Both the position numbers and the translations under genes were made by a program. From Emticicia sp. C21 (GTDB lineage Bacteria > Bacteroidota > Bacteroidia > Cytophagales > Spirosomataceae), in assembly GCF_003418935.1 (NCBI RefSeq), contig NZ_QVMT01000005.1, forward strand, positions 279 to 64,278: a stretch of DNA of 64,000 nucleotides, given 5' to 3'. Positions 17,419-26,260 of the stretch are shown piece by piece; the stretch's first letter is position 1, and the number at the start of each line of letters is the position of its first letter. The notes beneath the pieces were generated by a model. That model did no database searches. It worked only from the letters and a program-made list of their open reading frames with translations, and was not told where the DNA came from.

Positions 17419-18129
17419 ATGAAGATACCGCTTTATCGGCAAATCCAGGCTCATTTAAAGGAGAAAATTACCTCAGGGCAATATATAGAGGGTGGTTTGC
17501 TCCCCTCAGAAAACGACCTTTGCGCAGAATTCAGTGCCACACGCATGACTGTTCGTCAGGCATTGAATGAATTGGTAAAAGAGGGATACATTACTCGTCA
17601 ACATGGTAAAGGGAGTATAGTAGCATCCATCCGTAAGTCTTTAGGCTTACTTTCATTAAAAGGGTGGACAGAGGTTGTTGGTGCCAGCGACCGACATGGT
17701 ACAACTTCTATTTTGGAAGGGCCGGTATCGCAGACCATCACTGAGCCAATTTTTAAACATTTACTTCATCAGGAGTTTCATACAGAATTTGTATTTTTGA
17801 AGCGTCTCCGGTCGGTAGAAGAATTTCCGGTGATACTTGAGGAAACTTACATTCCAAACGAAAGCCTTTCAGCATTAACAGATGAACCTTTGATTGATGG
17901 CTCACTATTCCGTACGCTTTTTATGCGATACCAGATAGATGTCAATAGTATGCAACAGGAGGTCCGGGCTATTGCCGCCACCAAAGAAATTGCTACTTTG
18001 CTGAAAACCAAAGTAAAGTCGCCGATTTTGCAGATTCTGAGGCGTTACGGCACATCGAAAGAAGGTTTTTATTTATATAGTCTGATTTATTGCAATACTG
18101 AAAAATACGCTATAAGTAGTTTTAACTAA
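17419..18129 (+). CDS. GntR family transcriptional regulator, HutC/UTRA type
   Basis: Residues 1-70 form the GntR winged helix-turn-helix: IPLYRQIQAHLKEKI, LPSENDLCAEF, TRMTVRQALNELVKEGYI and the wing GKGSIV. Residues 90-235 fit a UTRA ligand-binding domain, including the segment FLKRLRSVEEFPVILEETYI. HutC-type regulators bind sugar phosphates or amino-acid intermediates. The following gene, an NAD-dependent sugar-type oxidoreductase in the same direction 80 bases on, is the obvious candidate target. The effector is unknown. Confidence 0.9.
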   Translation: MKIPLYRQIQAHLKEKITSGQYIEGGLLPSENDLCAEFSATRMTVRQALNELVKEGYITRQHGKGSIVASIRKSLGLLSLKGWTEVVGASDRHGTTSILEGPVSQTITEPIFKHLLHQEFHTEFVFLKRLRSVEEFPVILEETYIPNESLSALTDEPLIDGSLFRTLFMRYQIDVNSMQQEVRAIAATKEIATLLKTKVKSPILQILRRYGTSKEGFYLYSLIYCNTEKYAISSFN

Positions 18130-18134
18130 CAACT

Positions 18135-18201
18135 CCCCCTACCCCTAAAGGGGGGTGATTATTTAACAAAAAAATTCCCCTTCAGGGGTTAGGGGTTTTT
18201 T
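18135..18201. repeat. inverted CCCCTACCCCT repeat pair between gntR and the oxidoreductase
   Basis: CCCCCTACCCCTAAAGGGGG at 18135-18154 is matched by an inverted copy, CCCCTTCAGGGGTTAGGGG, at 18177-18195, followed by a T-run. Each arm can also fold on itself. The T-run makes it a possible attenuator within the two-gene unit. Similar repeats are common in Bacteroidota intergenic DNA. Confidence 0.6.
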
Positions 18202-18209
18202 ATTCAACT

Positions 18210-19355
18210 ATGAAAAAAATTAAAGTTGCCGTTGTCGGAACGGGTTTTATCGGGCCAGCTCATATCGAAGCCCTACGCCGCTTACCAAATGTAGAAGTAG
18301 CTGCTCTTTGCGAAGCTAATATTGATTTGGCGACCGAAAAGGCTGCCGGTTTGGGTATCGAACGAGCTTATATTTTTGACGATTTGTTAAAACAGGAAGA
18401 CATTGAGTGTATCCACGTTTGTACACCTAACTTCTTGCACTATTCGCAATCAAAAGCAGCTTTATTAGCAGGTAAACACGTAGTTTGTGAAAAACCTTTA
18501 GCTACTAAAATTGAAGAAGCAGAAGAACTGGTTAAAATAGCAGCTGAAACAGGTTTAGTAAATGCCGTACATTTTAACCTGAGATATTATCCTTTAGTAC
18601 GCCAGATGAAAACTATGCGTGAAAAAGGCGATTTAGGTGAAATCTATTCAATTTTGGGTTCATACTTACAAGACTGGTTATTTTACCAAACTGATTATAA
18701 CTGGCGTTTAGAGCCGGATAAATCTGGTGATTCAAGAGCGATTGCTGATATCGGGTCGCACTTATTAGATGTAACTGAATATATCACAGGCTTGAAAATA
18801 ACTGAGGTAATGGCTGATTTCTCGACAGTTCATAAAACCCGTTTGAAACCATTGAAAGCCATTGAAACGTATTCAGGCAAAATGTTGCAGGCTTCTGATT
18901 ATCAGGAAGTTCCTATCAATACCGAAGACCACGCCAATGTATTATTGAGATTTGATAATGGTAATAAAGGTAGCGTAACGGTTAGTCAGGTTTCTGCCGG
19001 TCGTAAAAACCGTTTGAATATCGAAATCTCAGGCTCTAAAGCTAATTTCGAGTGGTGTTCTGAAAAACCAAACGAAATGTGGATTGGAAAACGTGATGGT
19101 GCGAATCAGGTATTAATGAAAGACCCATCATTGGTTTATCGCGAAGCAACCAGCTTAATCAGCTTCCCTGGTGGGCACAACGAAGGTTTCCCAGATACTT
19201 CGAAACAATTGTTTAAAGAAGTATACGCAGCTGTAGCAGAAGGCAAACAACCGGAAAATCCGACTTACCCAACATTTGCCGATGGTTTACGCGAATTATT
19301 AATTTGTGAAAGAATCATCGAAAGCCACCGCAAACAAGCTTGGGTGACTGTATAA
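18210..19355 (+). CDS. Gfo/Idh/MocA family oxidoreductase
   Basis: This is an NAD(P)-dependent sugar or cyclitol dehydrogenase. The N-terminal Rossmann fold is clear (VAVVGTGFIGPAHIEAL), with the conserved CEKPLA motif around residue 92 and the substrate domain from about 125 onward, including the His of DIGSHLLDVTEYI. The 381-residue length is typical. It follows the GntR regulator on the same strand and is closed by a strong terminator. The particular sugar cannot be read from sequence; related Bacteroidota enzymes act on inositol, glucose-derived or deoxy sugars. Confidence 0.88.
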   Translation: MKKIKVAVVGTGFIGPAHIEALRRLPNVEVAALCEANIDLATEKAAGLGIERAYIFDDLLKQEDIECIHVCTPNFLHYSQSKAALLAGKHVVCEKPLATKIEEAEELVKIAAETGLVNAVHFNLRYYPLVRQMKTMREKGDLGEIYSILGSYLQDWLFYQTDYNWRLEPDKSGDSRAIADIGSHLLDVTEYITGLKITEVMADFSTVHKTRLKPLKAIETYSGKMLQASDYQEVPINTEDHANVLLRFDNGNKGSVTVSQVSAGRKNRLNIEISGSKANFEWCSEKPNEMWIGKRDGANQVLMKDPSLVYREATSLISFPGGHNEGFPDTSKQLFKEVYAAVAEGKQPENPTYPTFADGLRELLICERIIESHRKQAWVTV

Positions 19356-19379
19356 TTATTTAGTAATAAATACATCAAG

Positions 19380-19416
19380 CGGCAGTCATCCTCAAATTGA
19401 GTGACTGCCGTTTTTT
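19380..19416 (+). terminator. intrinsic terminator after the oxidoreductase
   Basis: CGGCAGTCA pairs with TGACTGCCG, the loop-proximal part also pairing (CCTCAA/TTGAG), followed by six T. Confidence 0.88.
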
Positions 19417-19425
19417 ATTTCCTTG

Positions 19426-19433
19426 TATATTTG
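19426..19433 (+). promoter_or_regulatory. TAnnTTTG -7 element, candidate nadD promoter
   Basis: TATATTTG sits 25 bases before the nadD ATG at 19459 and immediately after the preceding terminator, implying an independent promoter. Confidence 0.42.
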
Positions 19434-19458
19434 TGCTTTTAAGAAAACAGGACGTGCA

Positions 19459-20031
19459 ATGAAGATTGGTCTATTTTTTGGCTCGTTTAACCCTATTCAT
19501 GTTGGGCATTTGATTATTGCCAACACGATGGCATATACTACCGATTTGGAACAGGTATGGTTTATTGTTTCACCGCAGAATCCTTTCAAAAAGAATAAAG
19601 GGCTTTTGCATGAGTTTGACCGCCTGACAATGGTGGAAAAAGCCATTTCAGATAATTATCGGTTGAAAGCCAATGATATAGAATTCTCTATGCCTAAACC
19701 GAGCTATACCATTGATACACTTGCCAAACTTACTGAACGCCACCCTACACACGAATTCAAACTGATAATGGGAGAAGACAATCTGGTGCAGTTTGAGAAC
19801 TGGAAGAACTATGACAAGATTCTGGAGTATTATGAACTATATGTCTATCCAAGGCCAAATACACCTGACCATAACTTCAAGAATCATCCTAAAGTCAAAT
19901 TTATAGAAGCGCCTCTATTAGACATATCGGCTACCTTTATCCGCAATAGTATCAAAGCAGGCAAGCCCATCCGCTATATGGTAAGCGATGTAGTAGAAGA
20001 ATATATCCGTTGGAAAAAGTTCTATTTATAA
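19459..20031 (+). CDS. nadD: nicotinate-nucleotide adenylyltransferase
   Basis: NadD adenylylates nicotinate mononucleotide in NAD synthesis. The nucleotidyltransferase motif GSFNPIHVGH lies at residues 8-17 (HxGH), PxxPFKKN follows at about 44, IMGEDNLVQFENW in mid-protein, and the C-terminal ISATFIRNSI is the ISSTxIR motif. I start at ATG 19459 (MKIGLFFG), 190 residues, because an earlier frame from 19423 would start upstream of the -7 box. Its TAA is directly abutted by the stop of the convergent reductase gene, with no spacer. Confidence 0.95.
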   Translation: MKIGLFFGSFNPIHVGHLIIANTMAYTTDLEQVWFIVSPQNPFKKNKGLLHEFDRLTMVEKAISDNYRLKANDIEFSMPKPSYTIDTLAKLTERHPTHEFKLIMGEDNLVQFENWKNYDKILEYYELYVYPRPNTPDHNFKNHPKVKFIEAPLLDISATFIRNSIKAGKPIRYMVSDVVEEYIRWKKFYL

Positions 20032-20940
20032 TCAGGCATTTACACTTATTTGCTCTGCCAGAATTCCTATGCCCTCAGTAAAACTAACCGGTTCATACCC
20101 TAATACTTCACGGGATTTCGTTAAATCAAAACCTGTTCTTGCCGGACGCTTGGCGGGTTGAGTAAACGTAGTAGAATCGGCTTGAGCGATAAGTGATTTA
20201 TCTAAGCCAAAATAATCAGCTGTCATAATAGCCATTTCATAAGGAGTCAGGAAGTCTTTGCCTGAAATATTGAAGATGCCCTCTGCTTCCTGGTCTGCAA
20301 TTAAGGCACAGCCTTTAGCTAAATCTTCGGCTAATGTAGGCGTGCGCCATTGGTCGGTAACTACTTTTATATTCTTACCATCTTCCAACGATTTCTTTAC
20401 CCATAGGATAATATTTGTGCGGCTCATGTCATGCGCAATGCCATACACCAGAACCGTGCGGGCGATAGCCCAACGGATATTGCTATTGATTACTATCTTT
20501 TCTGCGGCATATTTACTCCAGCCGTAAAAACTCAATGGATTGGCCTCAGCCTCTTCTTTATAGGGGCCGCTTTTCCCATCAAAGATAAAATCAGTAGAAA
20601 CGTGTAGTAGAAAGCTATGAGTTCTTTCGGCGGCTTCAACCAGATATTCTACGGCATTCACATTTTGTTTCCAGCAATCATCTTTGGCACTTTCGCATTG
20701 ATCTACGTTTGTCATAGCTGCCGTATGAATAATTACAGTTGGTTGTATGCGGTCAACTACCTCCAGCACCTGTGCTTTATCGGTAATATCCATAGTCGTA
20801 TAGGTGTACCCATCTTTGAATGGCAACCGGTTTTCACCGCGTGCAGTAGCTATTACTTCGTGGCCACTGGTCTTAATAAGTAACTCCATCAGTTTTTGCC
20901 CTAGCAAACCATTTGAGCCTGTAATTAATATCTTTTTCAT
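20032..20940 (-). CDS. SDR-type sugar nucleotide reductase, RfbD-like
   Basis: This is an extended short-chain dehydrogenase related to dTDP-4-dehydrorhamnose reductase. It shows the N-terminal GSNGLLGQKLMELL nucleotide motif, HTAAMTNVDQCE, STDFIFDGKSGPYKEE and the catalytic YGWSKYAAEK (YxxxK). The start is ATG 20940 (MKKILITGS). The 302-residue length fits. No rml cluster is nearby, so the true substrate is open. It shares no spacer with nadD, with which it is convergent. Confidence 0.85.
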   Translation of the reverse strand: MKKILITGSNGLLGQKLMELLIKTSGHEVIATARGENRLPFKDGYTYTTMDITDKAQVLEVVDRIQPTVIIHTAAMTNVDQCESAKDDCWKQNVNAVEYLVEAAERTHSFLLHVSTDFIFDGKSGPYKEEAEANPLSFYGWSKYAAEKIVINSNIRWAIARTVLVYGIAHDMSRTNIILWVKKSLEDGKNIKVVTDQWRTPTLAEDLAKGCALIADQEAEGIFNISGKDFLTPYEMAIMTADYFGLDKSLIAQADSTTFTQPAKRPARTGFDLTKSREVLGYEPVSFTEGIGILAEQISVNA

Positions 20941-21016
20941 ACACAAAGTATTTATCGCTTAAAGTTGTTTACACTGAATTATTATAGAAAGCTGAATATC
21001 TATTATGGAATCCTTA

Positions 21017-21718
21017 TTACTGATATTTATAACCGTATCGTTTAGTTATCTTCTTCTTCTTCATCTTCTTCACAGTCATAGCCATTTTTACATCTTTTAA
21101 TGGACGGTCAGCCTCGTCTCTTGGTTGTTTGGCTATGGTGTCTATCACATCTAAATTATCAATAACCTCGCCAAAAACGGTATAATTATTATCTAATCTT
21201 GGCGCACCTCCTATCCCGATATAATCTGCCCGTTGTTCAGTGGTATAATTCATCTGATTACGATTGGCTATCATGCTTATTTCCTCGTCGCTCATTTTTT
21301 TCCCCTGCACAATATAAAACTGGCAGGCACTCGATTTTTTCTCAGGATTACCATCACGGGCTGCAGCCAAGGCGCCTTTTTTATGTACATGATTAGACTT
21401 AAACTCAAAAGGAATACGTTCTAAATCTCCACCGCCACTACCCAGCCTATCGCCTGGTTTAGCATTTTTTGAGGTCGGGTCTCCACCCTGAATCATAAAC
21501 CCTTCAATGACACGATGGAACAACAAGCTATCGAAAAATTTCTTATCGACTAATTTTATAAAGTTAGCTTTATGTAAGGGAGTATCGTCAAACAAAACCA
21601 TATGCATGGTTCCGTAGGTAGTTTTTAAGGTAATGAGGTAATCTTTCTTAGATTTTTTCTGAGCAAATGCTACTGACGTAATCAGCAAAAAACAAATAAC
21701 TAATAGACTTTTTTTCAT
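21017..21718 (-). CDS. secreted cyclophilin-type peptidyl-prolyl isomerase
   Basis: This is a cyclophilin with a signal peptide (MKKSLLVICFLLITSVAFAQ), so it acts in the periplasm or is exported. The core motif FHRVIEGFMIQGGDPT is intact, with the catalytic Arg in FHRV. A Bacteroidota-type insertion (EEISMIANRNQMNYTTEQR) precedes GGAPRLDNNYTVFGEV. The start is set at ATG 21718; the longer frame to 21751 would mask the signal peptide and overlap the promoter. A Lys-rich tail ends it. The probable role is folding of envelope proteins. Confidence 0.92.
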   Translation of the reverse strand: MKKSLLVICFLLITSVAFAQKKSKKDYLITLKTTYGTMHMVLFDDTPLHKANFIKLVDKKFFDSLLFHRVIEGFMIQGGDPTSKNAKPGDRLGSGGGDLERIPFEFKSNHVHKKGALAAARDGNPEKKSSACQFYIVQGKKMSDEEISMIANRNQMNYTTEQRADYIGIGGAPRLDNNYTVFGEVIDNLDVIDTIAKQPRDEADRPLKDVKMAMTVKKMKKKKITKRYGYKYQ

Positions 21719-21740
21719 GCTTTTATTGATAATAGAAGCA

Positions 21741-21769
21741 CAAAAATACAATAATTATCGAAAGGACAA
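21741..21769 (-). promoter_or_regulatory. candidate cyclophilin promoter
   Basis: The minus strand has a -7 box TATTTTTG at 21741-21748 and a TTG at 21767-21769, 18 bases upstream, placing the start about 20 bases before the ATG at 21718. Confidence 0.42.
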
Positions 21770-21821
21770 GAATCCCCCTGAATTAATCTTAATTCTCTTT
21801 AAACCATCATTTTGAATAGGA

Positions 21822-22208
21822 TCAACTGCCTTTTGGCGGCTCCCACAATTCTATTTTATTGCCTTCCGGATCAAGTATCCAGGCAAACTTGCCGAATTCT
21901 GACTCTTCAATATCACCTACAATGGTAACCCCCTCTTCTTTAAGTACTGGCATTAATTCAGCAAGGTTTTCAACCTGATAATTGACCATGAAGTCTTTCT
22001 TGCTGGGTTCAAGATAAGTCGTTTCTTTCTTAAACACACTCCAGGCCGTTGAAGTTAAATCATCCGGATTATCTTTTCTTCTCCATTCAAATACGGCACC
22101 CCATGATTCAGATTCAATCCCTAAATGTTTATTATACCAGTCTTTTAAGGCGGCGTTATCTTCCGGTTTAAAGAAGATACCTCCAATGCCGATTACTCGC
22201 TTTTCCAT
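21822..22208 (-). CDS. VOC (glyoxalase/bleomycin-resistance fold) protein
   Basis: The 128-residue protein begins with the beta-alpha-beta VOC pattern (VIGIGGIFFKPEDNAALKDWY) and ends in FAWILDPEGNKIELWEPP, the metal-site Glu of the family. Its reaction is not determinable. It follows idi by 24 bases on the same strand and is probably co-transcribed. Confidence 0.85.
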   Translation of the reverse strand: MEKRVIGIGGIFFKPEDNAALKDWYNKHLGIESESWGAVFEWRRKDNPDDLTSTAWSVFKKETTYLEPSKKDFMVNYQVENLAELMPVLKEEGVTIVGDIEESEFGKFAWILDPEGNKIELWEPPKGS

Positions 22209-22232
22209 AGAGGATAATTTTTATATAGGTTA

Positions 22233-22778
22233 TTATGATAAAACAGGCTTAGCCGCTACAAACTCCTGAAACTCTTCGCTTTTCAGAATTTTTTTAAACC
22301 AGAAAGTATAATCCTGCGGGTTGTTGGCTACCTCTTCCATAATATCTGCTACCGTAATCCATTTATAATCTAAAACCTCTGCCGGATTCACATCAAATGT
22401 ATCGTTATAGACACCCGTAAATACATGGTCTATCTCGTTTTCGGTCAACTGGTTTTCAAAAGTAGTTTTATAATGAAATTTGTATAGAAAATCTAAATCA
22501 CAGGTAAAACCCATTTCTTCTCCCAATCGACGTTCAGCCGCTGCTTTTATATCTTCACCTACATTAGGGTGTCCGCAACAGGTGTTAGTCCAAAGTCCTC
22601 CTGAATGGTATTTATCAAAAACCCTTTGATGTATCAATAACTCGTTATTATCGTTGAAAATCAACACCGAAAAAGCCCTGTGCAATAAGCCTTGCTGATG
22701 TACCGAAAGTTTCTCCCCGCTACCTACTTCCTCGTCCGCTTCATTCACTAATATTATTTTTGTTGTGTCAACACTCAT
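22233..22778 (-). CDS. idi: isopentenyl-diphosphate delta-isomerase, type 1
   Basis: Idi interconverts isopentenyl and dimethylallyl diphosphate in isoprenoid synthesis. The Nudix-like fold carries the catalytic Cys in WTNTCCGHP, the metal-binding REE-type helix AAERRLGEEMG, and the second catalytic Glu in LTENEIDHVF. Also typical are VNEADEEVG near the N-terminus and WFKKIL at the C-terminus. The 181-residue length is normal. It lies between a thioredoxin-like lipoprotein and the VOC gene. Confidence 0.95.
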   Translation of the reverse strand: MSVDTTKIILVNEADEEVGSGEKLSVHQQGLLHRAFSVLIFNDNNELLIHQRVFDKYHSGGLWTNTCCGHPNVGEDIKAAAERRLGEEMGFTCDLDFLYKFHYKTTFENQLTENEIDHVFTGVYNDTFDVNPAEVLDYKWITVADIMEEVANNPQDYTFWFKKILKSEEFQEFVAAKPVLS

Positions 22779-22841
22779 ATGCTATTTGCTTTTTATATCC
22801 AAAACACCCGCTCTTTATAAAATGTTTATTATGGATTCAAT

Positions 22842-24065
22842 TTAAGATTTTTCTGCCAATAGCTTATCTATCAGGCGATTAAAATCGTTTACAAATTCAT
22901 CGTAATAATGCCCCGTTCCCGGCCCGGAGAAACCTGTGTGAATTTCTCTTACCTGTCCTTTCTTATCAATAAAAATCGTAGTCGGGAAACCAATTACTCT
23001 ATTTAACATTGGTAAGGTTTTAGAGGCCTCGTCTTTATTATTGGTTCCGGCCAATAGGACTTGATAATCTATTCCGAAGCGTTCTTTCATCTTTTTGATT
23101 TTCGGGAAAGCAAAAGAGGTATCCGCGCTTTTTTCATAAGATAACCCTATGATTTCAACCCCTCTATCTTTGTTTTTCTTGTACCAGGGAGCTAAAAACC
23201 TACTTTCGTCCATACAATTCGGGCACCATGAGCCCATAATCTGAATCACCACTACTTTGCCTTTATAAGCATCATCATTCAATGATATTTTCTTATTTTC
23301 AGTATTCACAAATGAAAAATCAACAGTTTTGTAACCCTCTTTCAGATACGTCAATTTCGTTGCGTCTGGTAATTTAGCACTATCATTCTTCATACCAGTC
23401 CATGATTCAAAACCTGATGGAGCCGACCAGAATCCACCCCCTGCGAGTTTATCGCCCTCAATTTTTGCCTTGAACAAGTATACGTGTGTACCATCAAAAC
23501 AAGAGAGTTTCAGACTATCGCCGATAATATCTCCTGCCAGATATCGGTAATCACCCGTAGTAGTCAGGAAACTGCCTTTCACTTGTGACCCATTGGTTTC
23601 AAAAAGTCCAACAGATTCGGTTGAGTCTTGCTTATCGGGAGAAAGGAATAAAACCTCATAGGTAGAAGCTAACGATACTTTCGGTGTTTCACTTGTTTCA
23701 GTAAAGCGATAGGATTTGCCAAATTCTGCCTTAAAAGCACTTTGCACAAAAGTGAAGTTTGAGCGCATTTTTTTCCAGTAGCCAGTCATTTGCTCACTTT
23801 CTACCTTAGCCACTATTTCAGCATCGAAAATTTCCATCGGGATATGCAATGAATCGTCTTTTACGAATGCCCTATCCATTTTCAGTTTTTCATCACCATT
23901 CAATGCTTGCACTGCGTATCCATCACCCTCTTTCTGAATATCCAAACCAAAAGGTAATTCCCCTCCAGTGGTTTCAATAGTGGCACGCCAGGTACCGGTT
24001 TTCAATTCAGTGGAATTTTTACAAGAAGCTAAAGCAATCAGGGATAATAAGAGTATTTTTTTCAT
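22842..24065 (-). CDS. thioredoxin-like (TlpA family) lipoprotein
   Basis: A lipoprotein signal ends at C15 (LIALASC). Residues 20-250 are beta-rich, resembling the N-terminal domain that precedes TlpA domains in Bacteroidota. The thioredoxin domain holds the redox motif W-C281-P-N-C284 within IMGSWCPNCMDE, with the cis-Pro segment GFPTTIFIDKKG further on. It should reduce or isomerise disulfides at the periplasmic face or support cytochrome maturation. A promoter with both boxes lies directly upstream. Confidence 0.9.
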   Translation of the reverse strand: MKKILLLSLIALASCKNSTELKTGTWRATIETTGGELPFGLDIQKEGDGYAVQALNGDEKLKMDRAFVKDDSLHIPMEIFDAEIVAKVESEQMTGYWKKMRSNFTFVQSAFKAEFGKSYRFTETSETPKVSLASTYEVLFLSPDKQDSTESVGLFETNGSQVKGSFLTTTGDYRYLAGDIIGDSLKLSCFDGTHVYLFKAKIEGDKLAGGGFWSAPSGFESWTGMKNDSAKLPDATKLTYLKEGYKTVDFSFVNTENKKISLNDDAYKGKVVVIQIMGSWCPNCMDESRFLAPWYKKNKDRGVEIIGLSYEKSADTSFAFPKIKKMKERFGIDYQVLLAGTNNKDEASKTLPMLNRVIGFPTTIFIDKKGQVREIHTGFSGPGTGHYYDEFVNDFNRLIDKLLAEKS

Positions 24066-24086
24066 GTTTTCTTCAGATATTCAGAG

Positions 24087-24116
24087 CAAAGATAAAGATT
24101 CACTTCTATTAGTCAA
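24087..24116 (-). promoter_or_regulatory. promoter of the thioredoxin-like lipoprotein gene
   Basis: The -7 box TATCTTTG (24087-24094) and -33 TTG (24114-24116) are separated by 19 bases on the minus strand, a full consensus match 21 bases before the ATG. Confidence 0.55.
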
Positions 24117-24189
24117 CCAACCAGATAGGGTTCAGATTGATATTTAATACTATTTACAAAATATATTTTCTTTTATTTGTTTATAATCA

Positions 24190-24556
24190 GTCAAAAAGGT
24201 TCCCACCATAATGGTCACCTTTTTCGATGCCACTTTCGTGGCTTATACTTGCAAACCATCTATATCCAGTTCAAAAGGTTCCCACCATATCGGTAACCTT
24301 TTTTCGAGTCAGTGGCTGGGACTCTAACACAAACCCAATCTATCTGCTCATAATATGCAGATATATAGTCCATTATTCCTATGCCACTTATCCTGATTTT
24401 CTTTTTTTCTCCCTCCATTGTAAAAATTGTTATATGAACGGCTAGTTGTGAATGGTTATCCAAGGTTGAGCGTCTCAACTAGGCGTCCCCCTTAATTTCC
24501 GATTTAAGATTGTATTTTCAAAGAGTTTGAGGGGGTTTTTGATAAAATCAGACTGT
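24190..24556 (-). repeat. diverged long intergenic element, copy B, with two palindromic modules
   Basis: The reverse complement aligns with copy A at 3087-3525: AGTCTGATTTTA at the outer end, then GGAAATTAAGGGGGACGC, CTAGTTGAGAC, CTAGCCGT, a shared ATG with purine-rich start, and GAAAAAGGT.ACC...GGAACCTTTTT palindromes at 24271-24306 and 24191-24226. It occupies the 874-base gap between the thioredoxin-like gene and hemA; the rest (24557-24900) is AT-rich without recognisable features. A 72-codon frame inside it is not conserved in length with copy A. Confidence 0.7.
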
Positions 24557-24912
24557 TAAATACTTTATCAGATTTTGACAGGCAATTGATATTAATGAAG
24601 AATTTTACAGTTTAGTATTTCCCATTGCTTTATTTAACCTCAAAATCAATTGAACATATCAATTCGTCAACTCAAATCGCTTTTTTGTACATTGGTAGAA
24701 AAAGAGTATTATGATAGAATATTAGCCGCTAATTTTGAATTGTTTCAGTAGGTTTTACGTTATCAATTACTGACAGTTATTTACTAAATCTACTTTTGTA
24801 TTTTTCTTAGTTGAAAAATCCCGAAACAAATTTTGAAGTTTAGAACCTTTCTAAATTACAAAAACTGACGAAAATCATAACATTTCATAACAATCATATT
24901 GTTTTCTGACTG

Positions 24913-24920
24913 TAAATTTG
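24913..24920 (+). promoter_or_regulatory. TAnnTTTG -7 element, candidate hemA promoter
   Basis: TAAATTTG lies 19 bases before the hemA ATG, leaving a very short leader. No convincing -33 TTG is present. Confidence 0.4.
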
Positions 24921-24939
24921 CAGTGAATTACTGACGGAC

Positions 24940-26196
24940 ATGTACGGACACTTTAAAGCAATAACTATTTCTCATAAAAATGCCTCTCTGAATATCAGAG
25001 AGCAAATTGCACTTAATGAAGAGGAATGTAAGAATCTGATGCTCAAAATACGTGAAACATTTGAGGTTTCAGAGACACTTGTTCTTTCTACTTGCAATCG
25101 TACTGAGATTTATTATTATTCGGAAAATAACATCAGCGAAGAAATCATTCGCTTAGTAGCTAGTTTAAAAGTTCTCAATTCAAATGAGATTCTACCCTAT
25201 TTTGATTTCATCAACGACCATAACGAAGCTGTAAATTACCTTTTTGAAGTAGCCATCGGTCTGCAATCACAAGTAGTTGGCGATTTGCAAATCCCGAATC
25301 AGGTGAAACATGCCTATCAATGGTCGGCAGATATGCAAATGGCAGGGCCATTCTTACACCGCTTATTGCACACTATTTTCTTTACCAATAAAAAAGTAGT
25401 TCAAGAAACAGGTTTCAGAGATGGAGCAGCGTCTACATCTTACGCTACAGTTGAAGTATTAGAGAGTTTCTTGCCATTGTTGACTAATCCTAAAATTTTA
25501 GTGATTGGTTCAGGTGAAATCGGTGAAGATGTATGCAGAACTTTAGCAGATAAAAATTATCAGAATATTACAGTTACCAACCGCACAGCAGCAAAAGCTG
25601 AGGCTTTGGCGCAGGAATTAGGTTTCAAAGTTTCTGATTTCCAGACTGTTCATGAGCAGATATTAGCTGCAGATATTGTGATTTCGTCGGTACGTGTAGA
25701 AGAACCTTTGATTACCAAAAACACACTAAAAAAGAAATCTTTAGCTGTTAAATACCTGATTGACCTTTCTGTGCCTCGTAGCATTAGCCCGGATGTAGAA
25801 GAACTGGCAGGTATTGTGGCATATGATTTAGATGAGATTCAACGCCGTGCGAACGAGGCTTTACAACGCCGTATGGATTCAGTACCACAAGTACGCAGCC
25901 TTATTGCTGATGCTTTGGTAGAGTTTAACAACTGGTCGCAGGAAATGATTGTGTCACCAACCATTCAGAAATTGAAAGGAGCTTTGGAGCAAATCAGAAA
26001 AGAAGAAATGGCTCGTTTTGTAAAAGAATTATCGGCAGAAGAAGCAGAGAAAATGGAGAGAATCACGGCAAGTATGATGCAAAAGGTAATTAAATTACCT
26101 GTATTACAGTTAAAAGCAGCTTGTAAGCGTGGTGAAGCCGAAACCCTGATTGATGTCTTAAATGACTTATTCAATCTTGAAAAACAAACGGTTTAA
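24940..26196 (+). CDS. hemA: glutamyl-tRNA reductase
   Basis: HemA reduces glutamyl-tRNA to glutamate-1-semialdehyde, the first step of C5 tetrapyrrole synthesis. The catalytic Cys is C52 in LSTCNRTEIYYY. EVAIGLQSQVVGDLQI, the NADP-binding segment ILVIGSGEIGEDVCRTL, and the C-terminal dimerisation helix are all present. The 418-residue length is normal. No other hem genes are adjacent. It is followed by a strong terminator. Confidence 0.96.
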   Translation: MYGHFKAITISHKNASLNIREQIALNEEECKNLMLKIRETFEVSETLVLSTCNRTEIYYYSENNISEEIIRLVASLKVLNSNEILPYFDFINDHNEAVNYLFEVAIGLQSQVVGDLQIPNQVKHAYQWSADMQMAGPFLHRLLHTIFFTNKKVVQETGFRDGAASTSYATVEVLESFLPLLTNPKILVIGSGEIGEDVCRTLADKNYQNITVTNRTAAKAEALAQELGFKVSDFQTVHEQILAADIVISSVRVEEPLITKNTLKKKSLAVKYLIDLSVPRSISPDVEELAGIVAYDLDEIQRRANEALQRRMDSVPQVRSLIADALVEFNNWSQEMIVSPTIQKLKGALEQIRKEEMARFVKELSAEEAEKMERITASMMQKVIKLPVLQLKAACKRGEAETLIDVLNDLFNLEKQTV

Positions 26197-26224
26197 TAAT
26201 CCTGGTATATAAATTTGAGTTTAA

Positions 26225-26256
26225 GGAAGCCGACAGTTAAGTCGGCTTCCTTTTTT
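26225..26256 (+). terminator. intrinsic terminator after hemA
   Basis: GGAAGCCGAC pairs exactly with GTCGGCTTCC over a six-base loop, followed by six T. On the opposite strand it also closes the repeat-protein operon, whose stop is at 26261. Confidence 0.9.
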
Positions 26257-26260
26257 GTTC

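Noticed and set aside
24260-24478. 72-codon minus-strand ORF within element copy B
   Set aside because: The frame is not preserved in the matching copy A, so I treat it as part of the repeat, not as a gene.
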